Assembly: GCF_902167145.1 (NCBI RefSeq)
Contig: NC_050101.1
Span: 136,864,990-136,928,989, forward strand
Length of the DNA: 64,000 nucleotides
From: Zea mays
Taxonomy: Eukaryota; Streptophyta; Magnoliopsida; Poales; Poaceae
Reading direction: 5' to 3'
In this document: piece by piece, positions 34,414 through 45,898 of the stretch
Position numbering within the stretch: position 1 is the stretch's first letter
How the letters are laid out: each line of letters opens with the position of its first letter
The notes under the pieces: model-generated
Seen by the model: only the letters and a program-made list of their open reading frames with translations
What the model was told of the DNA's origin: nothing
Database searches by the model: none
Position numbers and translations under genes: made by a program

Positions 34414-36456
34414 AAAAATTTTGCTAGTGCGCTTTTGATGGTTAGTTCACCCTTCTCGCTAAAAATGTTTGGTTTGCTCTTAAGTAATATAGACTTGTCA
34501 TGGTTAGGCTAGAGATGACATGTGTGTCTTGTTTTATATGTTCCTTTCTCTAGTGATTGCGATATAGGAGTTCCATAGATATTGACGCTTATGTCCTCTA
34601 TTAAATTGTGTTATCAGTGATGCTTGTGTGTGATCAATAGGAGAACTAATAAAAAGTCGTGTCCAAATAAATAAAATGTGCGCGCTTGTGATGTTATAAT
34701 TGTGTTGCGTAAATAAATAAACATGTTGTCGTCTTTTAATGGTGTTAATGCTGAACGTCGATAATGTGTAGATAACTAAAGCGAACATGTGATTGTTACG
34801 GTGTCTTCCATTTTATTGTTTAGTTCGCCACTGCGTCCTTGTAAATCTTGTGCTATTTTTGTGCTACTTTCATTATATTCATACATATGCATCTTGCACC
34901 TCATATAGGACCGAGAGATGATGATTGAGCTAGTGATGTGGTGCCAACCACAAGATGCAGTCGGTGAACGACCCCAGGAAGGATGGACTTAACCAGTGGA
35001 TGCTCGCCAAGCGAGTACCTCCCCAGCAAACACTCTCTAAGTGTTAAATTAAAGGCAAGCCCCGGTTTTATGCATAACCGTTATATATGCTATTTTACTG
35101 CACTTAATGTTTGTAGGCTTGTACCGTGCACTTAAGTGTAGGAGTTGAATGAAACCCTAGTTGCATGAACTCAGGATTCCCTTTGAGATGGATACTAGTA
35201 TGCTAGGTCGAGTAGCTGCTTTGCTAATTAGGGATCTCGGTAGAAGTCGAGTGATTTTTCTAGCACTCGCGCGAGGTCGGGAATTGGTTGTATCCATTTT
35301 GATATCATAATGATGGTGGTCTATGGACAACGGTCCATGGGGATGCGTTGTCTACGAGACGGAAATTGGAATAAGGATTAAGGTGTGGTATCGTGTGTCA
35401 AGCGTTTGAACGTACTAAACACATGCCGAGAAATATGGTAAATCGGTAAGCCTAGTACCTGAGTGAACCTGCCCGCAGATTGCCCTCCTCATGCGACCTG
35501 AGACATGGTCTCCCATTCCGGTTATGGTGGGTACAAGTGCGGTCACTGTACGACGGCAGTCGGGGTCAGTGAGGCATTGTACGCCAAGGCGGTGAGCCCC
35601 TTTCTGTTGCCAGGGAATCGATGGGGACGGTTGATGTGTGTGGGGACGGAGTGCCCCTACATGTCGTGTGTTTAGGTTTACCTTGCAAGGTTTAAAAACT
35701 CGATTCGAATCGTCTGCTTCTCGCAGCTAATGAGATTGCTTGATCCATGCTGCTACATTAAGTAATAAGTGGAAATGAGTTGACTGGCAAAAAGGTTGAT
35801 TGCTTAAAAATGTTTGATATCATGTATGAGTAGCTAGGTACTCATCTAGTCTAAAAAGGATCATACAAAAACTTGAAAAGCTAAAACTTGATTTTAGACT
35901 CAGCTAGTGCTTTTGGCAAACCAAACCCCTCAGCCAAACAGCTGCATGTCTAGAGGTAGAGGAGTAGACTCCTCACACCGGGTAAGTCTAGCTGAGTATT
36001 AGTATACTCAGCCTTGCTTGTGGCACAATTTTTTGCAGGTACTCCTTAGGATGATTTGTTGCTGGTGTGACTTGGCCTCCATCCCTGCCACCGGGATAGA
36101 TGGTCGAGTGGGTTACTGCTTCCGCAGAAGAGGACCAGGAGGAGTAGCGTGGCCAGGCTTCGCCATGTTACTCGGTTTTCTCCGTTAGTTATTTCCGCTG
36201 CATTAAAATTTATGATTATTATTTCTGAAACTCCGATAATGTAATCACTAATGATACTTATTAAATTTGTGGTATTATGCTTTATTGTATTTCTCTGTGC
36301 CTCACCTTCGAGTGAGCTAGTGGTATTCGATCCTGGTAAGTGGCTTTATCGGACTAGATCCGAGGGACTGACGTTTTATTCCTACTTAAGTGTGGTCTAG
36401 CCTCTAAGGTGGGACTTAGGCACTTAAGTTGGAATAATTCGGGCGGTTCCGCCACA

Positions 36457-36929
36457 CCAGGCCCAAAGGACCCCCATGAACTATCAAAGAAAACTGTCCA
36501 GACAACTTTGTATGATGAACTAGCTTCGTCTTGTGGGCTAGGAGTCCAATCAGCAATGAAGTCTGCCGGTGCTTGGGACTGGATAGATGATCTGTGCACA
36601 AAATCTATGACGAACTCATTGAGTTCAACTACCCATTTTCTAATTCGGCCCAAAGCCTCTCTGTTTCTTATGATATCTTTAAGTGTCTGGGACGAAGGTA
36701 CGAGGATGTTGTATGACTGAAAATAGTGCCAAAGCTTTCTCAAGGCCATTAAGACTGCGTATAAAGCTTTTTCCATTGCTATATAGTTTGTCTTGGATGG
36801 GCTCAATACTTCGAACACAAAGTAAAGTGGCATTTGCCTCTTGACGCCTTCATACACCATCTCCTGAACCAGGGTGGCACTCATAATAGACTGCGAAGCT
36901 AATACATAGATCAACAAAGGAGCCCCTGG
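36457..36929 (-). pseudogene. Tat-lineage Ty3/gypsy RNase H fragment
   Basis: The minus-strand frame includes APLLIYVLASQSIMSATLV, LYFVFEVLSPSKTNY, ADFIADWTP and then VVWTVFFDSSWGSFGPG. The second part looks like the start of the extra, archaeal-like RNase H found in the Tat group. It is cut at 36457 by the end of LTR B. On its other side it continues the RT at 40307 in the same frame once the inserted solo LTR is ignored. Confidence 0.8.
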
Positions 36930-39900
36930 TGTCACACCTGGAATTAAGGGCAAACCCGGGTGCGTCTCATATGTGTGCCAAGAAAAGATCCACACATACA
37001 ATGACTCAGTGTATAGAGACAAATGTCAAAATCTTTATTACATAACGAAAATGTCTTACAAAGTATCTGATAATAAATAAATTGAACTAAGATAATCATT
37101 TCCTCGGCGCCAATAACTAACTGGGAGATGACACCTAGATCTCATCGAACTCATCGTAGTACTCCTCCTCCGGGGGCACCTGCTCTTTACCTCAGGGGTT
37201 TATAGCAAGAGTGAGCTCACATATGTTCATCGCTCAACAAGTGTGGGGAATAATATGCATGAGCTCACTTGCGTTGGGGGCTCATGTCAAGTGTAAGGCT
37301 TACCAACAAATAAGGGTTAAGGCTGAGCATTGCTTTTAATAAGTTGGTCAAATTTTTATTACCAGTTACAATGTGTAAGTGTATACCATCCCAATTAAAT
37401 AAGAGATCACCATTATAATAAATCCCACAATGCTATACAGATGACATATTACGTTTAATTCCATAAGTTAATCATGCGAGAGTCATGAGTCGCTCTTGAC
37501 CGTGAGCATGGCTGATATACCAGTTTTACACTCTATATAGGTTGCACATCTTTACCCACAAGTTGTGATACCCATCTGCCATGGGGTTATAATTCCCATA
37601 CACCTCTACCGAGGAGGCGAGGCAGGGTAGCACTACGAGGCCTTTCCAAAGTTCCACTAGAGGAGAGAACCCGCTATGGATTCTAGGTCAAAGGCGATAT
37701 AGGAATCCCTCGTTTGTAAAGCTAAAAAGACAGTCAGACCCGAGGACCTCCCTACAGCTACACTCCTCCACTCTGCTTGCCCTTTTCGGGAAAGGAATAA
37801 CTCACACTAGCTTTACTAATTAATAAGCCAAGGGTGTCCCATTCCACCCTTGTGGTAGCATTGTTATCTCAAGTTAAGCTCCATGTTCTAATTAACACCA
37901 TAATCTTATCATGAACAATAAATAATCCAGTAACAATGATAAAGCATAATCATGAATAATATGTGTCATAACACCCAAAACCACATAGAGCAATAATAGA
38001 TAATATTCATTAGTTCATTGGTAAGCAAGCATAGAGTAAACCAAACTAGGGTAACCTATTAGGTCCCATCAAGTTAACCTGAGCATGTCAAAGTGATTAA
38101 CAAGAACATTATTGGGTAAAGAAGAGTGATCAAGGGCACAACTTGCCTACACCGAGCTCCTGCTCAGGATCTTCAACTTGTTGTGCTCCGGGCTCCTCAA
38201 TTACTTGCTCGTCTACTCGCAATAATACAAACAAACATCGCATAGGAGAAATTAACATCACACCAAGCATAAGAACAAACTGCATAATAATGTTCTATGT
38301 GTCGCTACGAGATCACAGGTTTGAGAATCACTAGCATAAGAGTTATGGTTGAAAAGATATAGTTCGATGAAGTTTTAGGTGCTTAACTATGAAAAACCAG
38401 ATTCTTAGTTGATTTATAAATCATGTGAGATATGCATTAAAGATCATCTTAGTTAGAGATTATCTTCTATTCAAATTAAAATTAGGAACATATTACTTTG
38501 ATTAGAAAGATTAACCTACTATATATAGGGTAAATAAATATCTAAATAAAAGAGTATGTGATATGACAATATAATGTTTGTTACTGCATAGATAATTTTA
38601 TTATGAAGCTAATGCAATTTGAACGGATCAAATCGGAGTTAACATGAGAAAGTTGTGAGTTATACAAGTTTCTATTCACCTTTGTATAAATTTTATACTC
38701 TAAAATAGTCTCCAAGGGTTTAACTGTAAATTCCAGGGACCTACTTATGAAAGGGCTTAACTGTTATTTTTATTGATCTGGGTCAACAGTGGGTTTATTT
38801 TATAATTCTTGGAGGGCTCTTTAGTAAAATGACCCGTGACCGAGTGAGTGGAGGTGTGGTGGTTGTTAGATCTACTTTGTATGGTTTGGATTTTATGAAA
38901 CGAAGATGTATCTGAATTTCTAATCTCATCCATCTAATTCAAATTGGATGGCTACCCTTCATTGAAACGAAAAGGTATGTGTGATTTAATCTACATCGTT
39001 AAATCCGGATCAATGGATGAGCATCTCCCTTCAATCTCCCTCTCATCACTCGACATCGGAGTATGGTGGCGTGTGGCACCCACGACGGCGCCATTGCCGG
39101 CAACACCCAGTTCGAGCACCGGGGCTCCATACCATGATCTGATAGGCTATACATGATCCACTCATCACCTCGAGTCAGACCTACCCTCACACGGCATCGA
39201 TTAATGGGCCCCGACACCAGGCCACGGCGAGCAGTAGTGTCGCGCCATCGCCAAGCTCCGGATAGCAATTCTCGGTGGCCCACACCCACTACTATAGGGA
39301 CAAAGCGAACATAATAGGGGAACCCATACCGAATTTCACGTGGTTGTCGCCTTGTCCGTGGTGATTCGTGCCTCCATGACTCCCTGGAACGTTGGTAAAC
39401 GGTTCTCGACGCTTAGGTCAATGACCCTGCTGGATGGGGGCACACACCTTCTTCACGACACCGTGAGGTCCCAAGGCCCAATCCCGAACCCTGAGCGGCT
39501 TCACAGATGATCGGCAACGTCGGTGAGTCTCCTCTCCTTTATGACTCGCGGAGGCGTCGATGGTGGTGATCGGATTTGATGTAAAAGCTCTCAACCGAGT
39601 CATTTATGGAAAGGGGATTTCATGGCTTGGTATTTATAACCCCAATAGATAGACCCGAGGGTGGGGCGACGGCCATATCGAGCCCTGGACTCATCGGTGA
39701 CGGTTATGGAGGTCGTTGCAACCAACCGAGAGAGGGAACTCTGGTGACCTAGCCACACGACTCATCGGCACAGGCACACACGTGATTGGCAGCGGTTGAG
39801 GCTGACTCCTAGGCCCTGCTCGCCATACCCTCTTCTTGTGAGCATGTCAGTAATAGAGACTGAGGCTGGCCATCAGGGCCCACACGCTGGTGGCTTGGTG

Positions 39901-40306
39901 AGACGCGGTTGCACGTGGGGTTGAGCTGGCAACATGGCCCCACCAGTCGGTGCCCAGGTGCTGCGGTAGGCTGAGTTGGGCTGAAAAGGTAAGGGGTCGA
40001 CCCAATTGTGATGTTTTCCCGTTCTCTTTTTTATCTTTCTATCTTATTCCCTATTCTTTTACACTTCTCCTATATTTTCAATTTAAATTAAGATTAAAAT
40101 ATATTTTGAGTGACAAATTTCACAATTAATGCATCACACAAATAAGACCCAACATGAGATGCATGCATGTATATTCTTACTTGATATTTAATTTAGAATT
40201 TTAGCCATGATGGTTTACATATATTAAATGATAAAAACAAATAAGAATATCCTCATAGTGTATGATTAATCATCTTCTTTTATAAATCTAGAATTTGGGT
40301 ATTACA
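36930..40306 (-). mobile_element. Solo LTR (3,377 bp) inserted in the Tat RT/RNase H
   Basis: Read on the minus strand it starts TGTAATACCC at 40306 and ends GGTGTGACA at 36930. Flanks are CCTGG (36925-36929) and CCTAG (40307-40311), a 5-bp target duplication with one transition. Removing the insert and one duplication restores the reading frame across the site (..SPPSLG then APLL..). A TATA box reads GGTTATAAATACC on the minus strand at about 39630-39642. No gag, pol, primer site or second LTR is inside, so a solo LTR left by LTR-LTR recombination is the simplest reading. Confidence 0.82.
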
Positions 40307-42172
40307 CCTAGCGAAGGTGGGGAGAGTGTTGTTAGCTTTATCATATAGTTCTTCAGCTCTTCGAAAGCTTGCTGCTGAGAAGGCCCCCACTGAAAAACTT
40401 CTGATGATTTCAATACTTTGAAGAATGGCAAGCTTCGCTCTGCGGATCTTGAAATAAACCTGTTTAGAGAAGCAAGTCTTCTTGCTAGCCTGTAAGCCCC
40501 TTTTCTTGACCTCGGCGGCTCCATCCAAAGTATGGCTTCAATTTTATATGGGTTTGCTTCGATCCCTTTTGTTGATACAAGGCATCCCAGAAATTTGCCC
40601 TTTTTACTCCAAAGACACACTTCTAAGGGTTCAACTTTAAACTTGTCCTTCGAAAATTAGCAAATATTTCTTGGAGATCTGGGATGTGGCTTTGTTTCTT
40701 CGTGGTTCTCACAATGATATCATCAACATAGGTTAAGACATTTCTACCCAGCTACGAGCTCAGCACATTGGCTATCATTCTGCTAAAGCTTTCACCAACA
40801 TTCTTGAGCCCCATAGGCATCCAAAGGTAGCAATATGTGCCGCTGGGAGTTATGAAGCTAGTCTTTGGCTCATCTTCCTTCTTCATCTAGATCTGGTGGT
40901 ATCCTGAATAGCAATCCAGTAAACTCATGAGCTCCAAAGTAGCGCATCCACTAGAGAATCAATTCTTGGTAGTGGGAACTCATCCTTCGGGCATGCTTTG
41001 TTGAGGTATGTGAAACCAATACACATCCTCCATTTGCCATTGGAATTCTTAACCATGACTGTGTTAGCTAACCACTTCGGATATGCAACTTCTCTTATAA
41101 CTAGAGCACTAAGAAATCTTTTAACTTCGGCCTTTACGCATTCGACCTTGTCCTCTAATATCTTGTGAAGCTTCTGCTTTCATGGTCGAGTGCTCGGGTC
41201 AACATCTAGAGCATACTCTATTATGCTTCTATCAACTCCACACAAGTCGTTTGCTGACCAAACAAAAATTTCCTTGTTGTGGAACAAAAATCTTTTGAGA
41301 TCGAATTCTTGCTCCAAAGTTAACTGATTGTTGAAGAAAACTCTTTGGTCTGCAACATCTTCATAGAGGAGAACTAGCTTCGGCTGATCTGCCAAAGATG
41401 CTTTCTCTTTTATTTGCTTCTCGGATTCTTGAGCTTGTGCTTCAGCTTTGTCTATGTTATAGACTATCTTAGGCTCTTGTAGGGTCCCTTGTACCCTTCT
41501 TGCTGCCCCTTGGCTGCCATATACTGATATAACCCCTTGGTTGCTAGGTATCTTCATGCACAGGTAAGTTGAATGCAAGACTGTTTTGAATATGTTGAGA
41601 GTTCCCCTTACAATGATTACATTGTATGGGAAATCCATATCAACTATTTCAAACATGACCTCCTCTGTCCTTGTATTGTTGACATAGCCGAAGGTGATGG
41701 GCATAGCCAGCTTTCCTAGTGCCATCACTTGCTGACCTTTATGACACATAGAGGAAAAGTTGAATCTTGAATCTTATCTTCTAGCTTCTGCATCTGCTTG
41801 AAGGCCTTGGCAAATATGATATCTATCACGCTTCTTGTGTCAACTAGGACATTGTGTACCATCAAGCCCTTTATGACACATGAGATACCATAGCATCTCT
41901 ATGTGGATAGTCCTTAGACAAAGATCGTCTTGAGAAAAAGTGATAGGAATATGGGACCACTTAGTCCTGATGTAGGGTCCTTGGACACCTACATGATGTA
42001 CCCTTCTTTGGGCCTCTTTCTTTTTCTTTTTGTTGCTGGGTTCGAAGCTCGAGCCCTCAGTGATGGGGAGCACAAGCTTCTACAATGTTGACGAGGAAGC
42101 TTGATGGCTTGCCATGCTCTTCGTCATAATGTAGCTTACTGTGGTTGTGAGATCGCCGGAGGTGGGCGCCAA
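40307..42172 (-). pseudogene. Decayed gag end, protease and reverse transcriptase of a Tat-lineage element
   Basis: Minus-strand frames give protease-region sequence at 41180-41749 and a gag-end/protease piece at 41840-42073. RT remains between them and 40620 include a YVDD-like box, and the RT C-terminus at 40307-40620 has LVSTKGIEANPYKIEAI and LNRFISRSAERSLPFFK, hallmarks of the Tat/Athila branch. Several stops and shifts break the frame. At its right end, TGGCGCCCACC on the minus strand lies next to the LTR as the primer site. Confidence 0.8.
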
Positions 42173-42878
42173 TGTTGGTCACTTGTTATTAATTATTACA
42201 TGGCATCAAAAACAACGCAACATAAGTTGAGAAATTTGCACCTTCACCCTTAATTTATCACTTCTTCAAAGTGTTAGCTTGAGGACGAAGGTTTTTCAAA
42301 AGGAGATGTTAATGAAATAGTATTGAATGGAATGATGATGGACAATAAAGTATGAAACTCATCTCTTGTGCCTTAGCATTTTTATTCTATATATCTTCCT
42401 TCATATTATACAAGTTTACAAACGTACCTTCGGCTTCTTTGCACAAGATAGCTCGAAGATACTTTGAAGGCTGAGCGAAATGAAGCTTAAGGCCCTCAAA
42501 AAGGTGAATTTATGTAGGACACTGTTCAACTATTTATAGGGAAGTTGAACAACTTCATTGTAAATTATAAACATGCCCACAAAGTTTACACACATGATTT
42601 ACAAATGATGCAGGGACATCACTGTCTTTTCTCTTTGTATCTTGTTGAACAAGTCTTGAACTTCTTCTCCTTTGTTGCCTTTCATCCGAAGCATTCTCCA
42701 TGCCGAGGCTAGCGACCTTGGCTCGCACCTTCGCCGCTTGCGTGTATGGACGAAGCTTCTTACACGCCACTTCAACCGAAGGCCAGCTTCGATCGTCCTT
42801 CATTATATGCTTGAAACACATTTTCTTGTATCGAAGCAAAGCCGTTTTGAGGACCTTCGGTAAGGCAGGCCCCCAACA
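42173..42878 (-). mobile_element. 5' LTR of the Tat-lineage element (706 bp)
   Basis: Bounded by TGTTGG (42173) and CCAACA (42878), perfect six-base inverted ends. On the minus strand a TATA box (CCTATAAATAG, about 42531-42541) precedes the start region, and the TGGCGCC primer site follows the LTR. The ORFs in it are not taken as genes. Confidence 0.8.
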
Positions 42879-44518
42879 GTGCCCTTGGCAAGTTTCGTAG
42901 TTTGTATGTATAGGAACTGAGGACATGATTGTAATTTCGTATGAAGTTGTACACCGGCTTGCTACTATATGTCCATATGTAATTTGATTATATGTAATCA
43001 TGTGATTAATATGGTGTTTGAAACTACTTTGATGTAATATGATTCTGTTGGTCCTTCGTTTTGAGCTGGTTGGAGTTTTGCTTGTATGAAACTTCCTACG
43101 TTACTCTTTGCTACCAAATGCAATTCTGCTGGTTCAAGTTTTCTAGTTGTATACTTTTTGAGTTTGAGCTGCACCCTTGTTGGCTTGAAGCTATATGAAT
43201 TGACCTACTTTATGGTATTCCAGACTGTGCCATGGCTTGAAGCTATATGAACTGACCTACTTTATGGTATTCCAGACTGTGCCAGTTGTGTGATTCTTAC
43301 CTACATGCTTTGTGAGTTTCAGGTGGACCTTTTTTGGTTGAAGCTGTATGACATGTCCTGTTGTATGGTATTCTAGACTTTACTAGTTTTTAGATGTTTA
43401 GTTGTATGCTTTATGACTGTCACATGTACCCTTTTGGGTTCAAGTTGTATGGCCTGGACTGCTGAAAGGTATTCCAGACTTTACCAGTTGTTTGATGTTT
43501 GAAGTAGCTCAAGAACTATGATGTATTGACTTTATTGATGATCCCTAGAGCATATTATATACACTGGGTATTTTTCACCTCCTGTTATGTTGTTTTCTAA
43601 GTTGACTGGTTGTCAGTTTTGGGTGAGGCTACCATCCATCTCATTGTTTTGTTGGCCTGGCCTTTTGGTTTTGCAATCTAACTGTTGTGCAATGTTGAGT
43701 TTTTTTCATTTTTTTCATCTATGTTATATTGGTTTTTCAATATGTTGTCAATGCGCTCCAACTAAGGGGATCAGATGATGTTTGTCAATGTCCTAGATCA
43801 AACTAGAATTATTGAAATATGAGGCTTACTACTTTGCATTTTCTTTATATGGCCTAATGACTTAGTATGTGGTGTTCTGTGGGCAACAACCTAGTATATA
43901 TGAAACATGACACGAATGTAATGACCAAGTGTGTGGATTCAAAAACAGTTCTTATAAATTCTATCAGACCTATGAAGAAGCAAGTTAAAGGCTACAGTTC
44001 ATATTTTGGAGTCATGGTTGAAAAAATGAACCAAAGAAAGTTGTATTAGCCTCAAGAGTCAAGTTTGTGTATTACTTGAGAGAACTTGTAATCATGTTTC
44101 AATTGGTAGTTATTTTTTGTTTAGTGTTCAAGATAATGTAAACTTGTAGTTCTGTGTAACATTGGAACTCTAAATGTATTTGTAATAGTGGAACTTTGAA
44201 TGTATGAAGTGACAATGTAATCTTGTATGAATTTATAATAATTGAACTTTTTATGTTTTTCCTAGTGTTCAGAATTAACTGGTGATTAATCATGTTATGG
44301 ATAATATTGAGTGTGGCGTCAAAACTATCTATCCATACACAATTTGGCGCCAAAACCACGGTTGACGCCAAAACCACGGCTGGCACCAAAACCAGAGTTA
44401 GCCGCATAGGTTCATTCAACCAACGAAACAGACGAGCGCCGGTTGATGCGACATAGACAACCAATCAGATTCTTGAAGCAGCTAGAACGAGCTCAGAAAT
44501 GAAACCAAACAGTCCAAC
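42879..44518. other. Intergenic stretch, no gene recognised
   Basis: AT-rich DNA without a convincing frame or conserved domain. It holds a 52-bp tandem duplication (starts 43181 and 43233), with two weaker related units near 43336 and 43437, and a short repeated ACGCCAAAACCACGG motif at about 44350-44395. ORFs of 60-120 codons here show no family feature. Confidence 0.5.
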
Positions 44519-44521
44519 TTA

Positions 44522-44658
44522 AGGCTTGTTCGGTTAGCTCTCAATCCATGTGAATTGAGTGGGATTGGATGGGTTTGAATCCTAAACAAGTCAAACTTCT
44601 TATTAATTTTTTCCAATCTCATCCAATCCATATATATTGGGAATAACCGAACAAGCCC
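44522..44658 (+). mobile_element. Tourist-like MITE, 137 bp (first of an inverted pair)
   Basis: Terminal inverted repeats AGGCTTGTTCGGTTA and TAACCGAACAAGCCC flanked by TTA on both sides (44519-44521, 44659-44661). The 3-bp TTA/TAA duplication and short length fit the PIF/Harbinger-derived Tourist group. Confidence 0.82.
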
Positions 44659-44688
44659 TTACCTCATCCTAGCTATAAAAAACAGTAA

Positions 44689-44825
44689 GGGCTTGTTCGG
44701 TTATTTCCAATACACATGGATTGGATGAGATTGGAAAAAATTGTGAAGAAGTTTGACTTGTTTGGGATTCAAACCCATCCAATCCCGCTCAATCCACATG
44801 GATTGAGAGCTAACCGAACAAGCCC
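44689..44825 (-). mobile_element. Tourist-like MITE, 137 bp (second of the pair, inverted)
   Basis: Same family and same length as the preceding element but in opposite orientation, with TAA at 44686-44688 and 44826-44828. The two are close to identical when one is reverse complemented, separated by only 30 bases. Confidence 0.85.
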
Positions 44826-44828
44826 TAA

Positions 44829-45393
44829 GGCTGTGTTGGGCCATCCTTGCCCTATAAGGGGCTATGTCATTAGCAGGACCTGTGAAGGGTGTATATCCGG
44901 TCCTTCCGACCTGTTCTCATGACACAAGTAGACAGACAATAAAACGTAAGATACCCATCTTCGATGTCTACACAGCCATCGAGAAGGCGAAGAAAAAGCG
45001 CAGCATGTTTTTAGCCGTGACAGGTTATCATTGGACGAGGAATCTAGTGCCAGCTGTCGGTCGGTTCTTCTAGATGGATCAAACTATCAAGGGCCTGTGG
45101 AACCTGGAGTGCCGTGGTGGTACAAACATCTCACGTTTCCTTCTGTCTTCGTTGTAGATGTATATATATAGTACTCGTAGTTGAATTTTCTGTAAAAAAA
45201 CCGTGCATGTGAAACAAGTTGCTTGGTGCTTGCCCTTCCAATTGGCTGACCAGCCCGGCCATATCGGTCATCTGCAGATTAAACTGCAGATGAGCATTGA
45301 CAAAATTTGAGCAGCTAGCGGCCGTCGTTTTCAAACGAAGCGTGATGCTCTTGCCCTCTGTGTCTATATATAATCTATCTTGTTATAATATAG
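44829..45393. other. Intergenic stretch upstream of the USP gene
   Basis: No gene supported. A 69-codon frame at 44864-45073 ends in a lysine-rich run (EKAKKKRSM) but has no recognised family. TATATATA occurs at 45161-45168. Confidence 0.4.
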
Positions 45394-45617
45394 TATTCCA
45401 CCCGTTCATAAATATATGATATCGTTAATTTTTTAAAATATTTTCACCACTCGTCTTATTAAAAATAATTTATTATTTATTTTCTTGTGATTTGTTTTAT
45501 AACTTAAGATAGTTTGTGTTTAATTTAAAATATTATATATTTTTAATAAATATTTTGAATAAGATAATAGGTTAAAATTTTCGAAAAAAGGTATTATATA
45601 TTTATAAAATGAGGTAG
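45394..45617 (+). mobile_element. Decayed Stowaway-like MITE in the USP promoter region
   Basis: TA-flanked (45392-45393, 45618-45619), with imperfect terminal repeats TTCCACCCGTTCATAAATA and CTACCTCATTTTATAAATA, resembling the CTCCCTCCGTTC ends of Stowaway. About 224 bp and AT-rich. It ends about 280 bases before the USP start codon. Confidence 0.65.
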
Positions 45618-45898
45618 TACTAGTTGAGATGACAACATGAAAAAGAGGTCAAATGACAAGCTGGTAACGAAAAACGTCTGGTTTTGTCAGAAGAAGAGGA
45701 GCCGCCCGAAACACACCAAACAGCAGAAACCGTCGTGGTACAATCTGTGACAAGTGTCCTTTGGCTTGGCATCCATAGGCCACCGCCATCAGCAGTCCAA
45801 TACAGTGACCTGACCTCCACGCGAAGCCACCACCACAACTCCACAAGATCTAGAACCTAAGAACCTGCAGAGGAGAGGAAGAGGAGCTTGGGGAGGAG

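Larger units (their letters stand above)
24578..36456 (+). mobile_element. 3' LTR of chromovirus B, about 6.3 kb, interrupted by a Helitron
   Basis: Opens TGTGACACC after the polypurine tract and closes CCGCCACA at 36456, where sequence changes to a Tat-type RNase H. Without the 5,572-bp Helitron (27780-33351) the LTR is about 6,307 bp, very long for this group. It has its own U3 but shares about the last 1.3 kb with LTR A. Contents in order: TATA box (25328), GC-rich leader with many CCATGG (25440-26090), AT-rich stretch, Helitron, 181-bp repeat (33505-34413), shared U5 part. The long overlapping ORFs at 25351-26641 on both strands lie in biased sequence and are not taken as genes. Confidence 0.82.

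Noticed and set aside
36354..37022. A 222-codon minus-strand ORF taken as one gene
   Set aside because: It runs across two insertion boundaries (36456 and 36929); only the middle part is RNase H.
44099..44464. 121-codon minus-strand ORF
   Set aside because: AT-rich, no homologous feature, and it contains a short non-coding repeat at one end.
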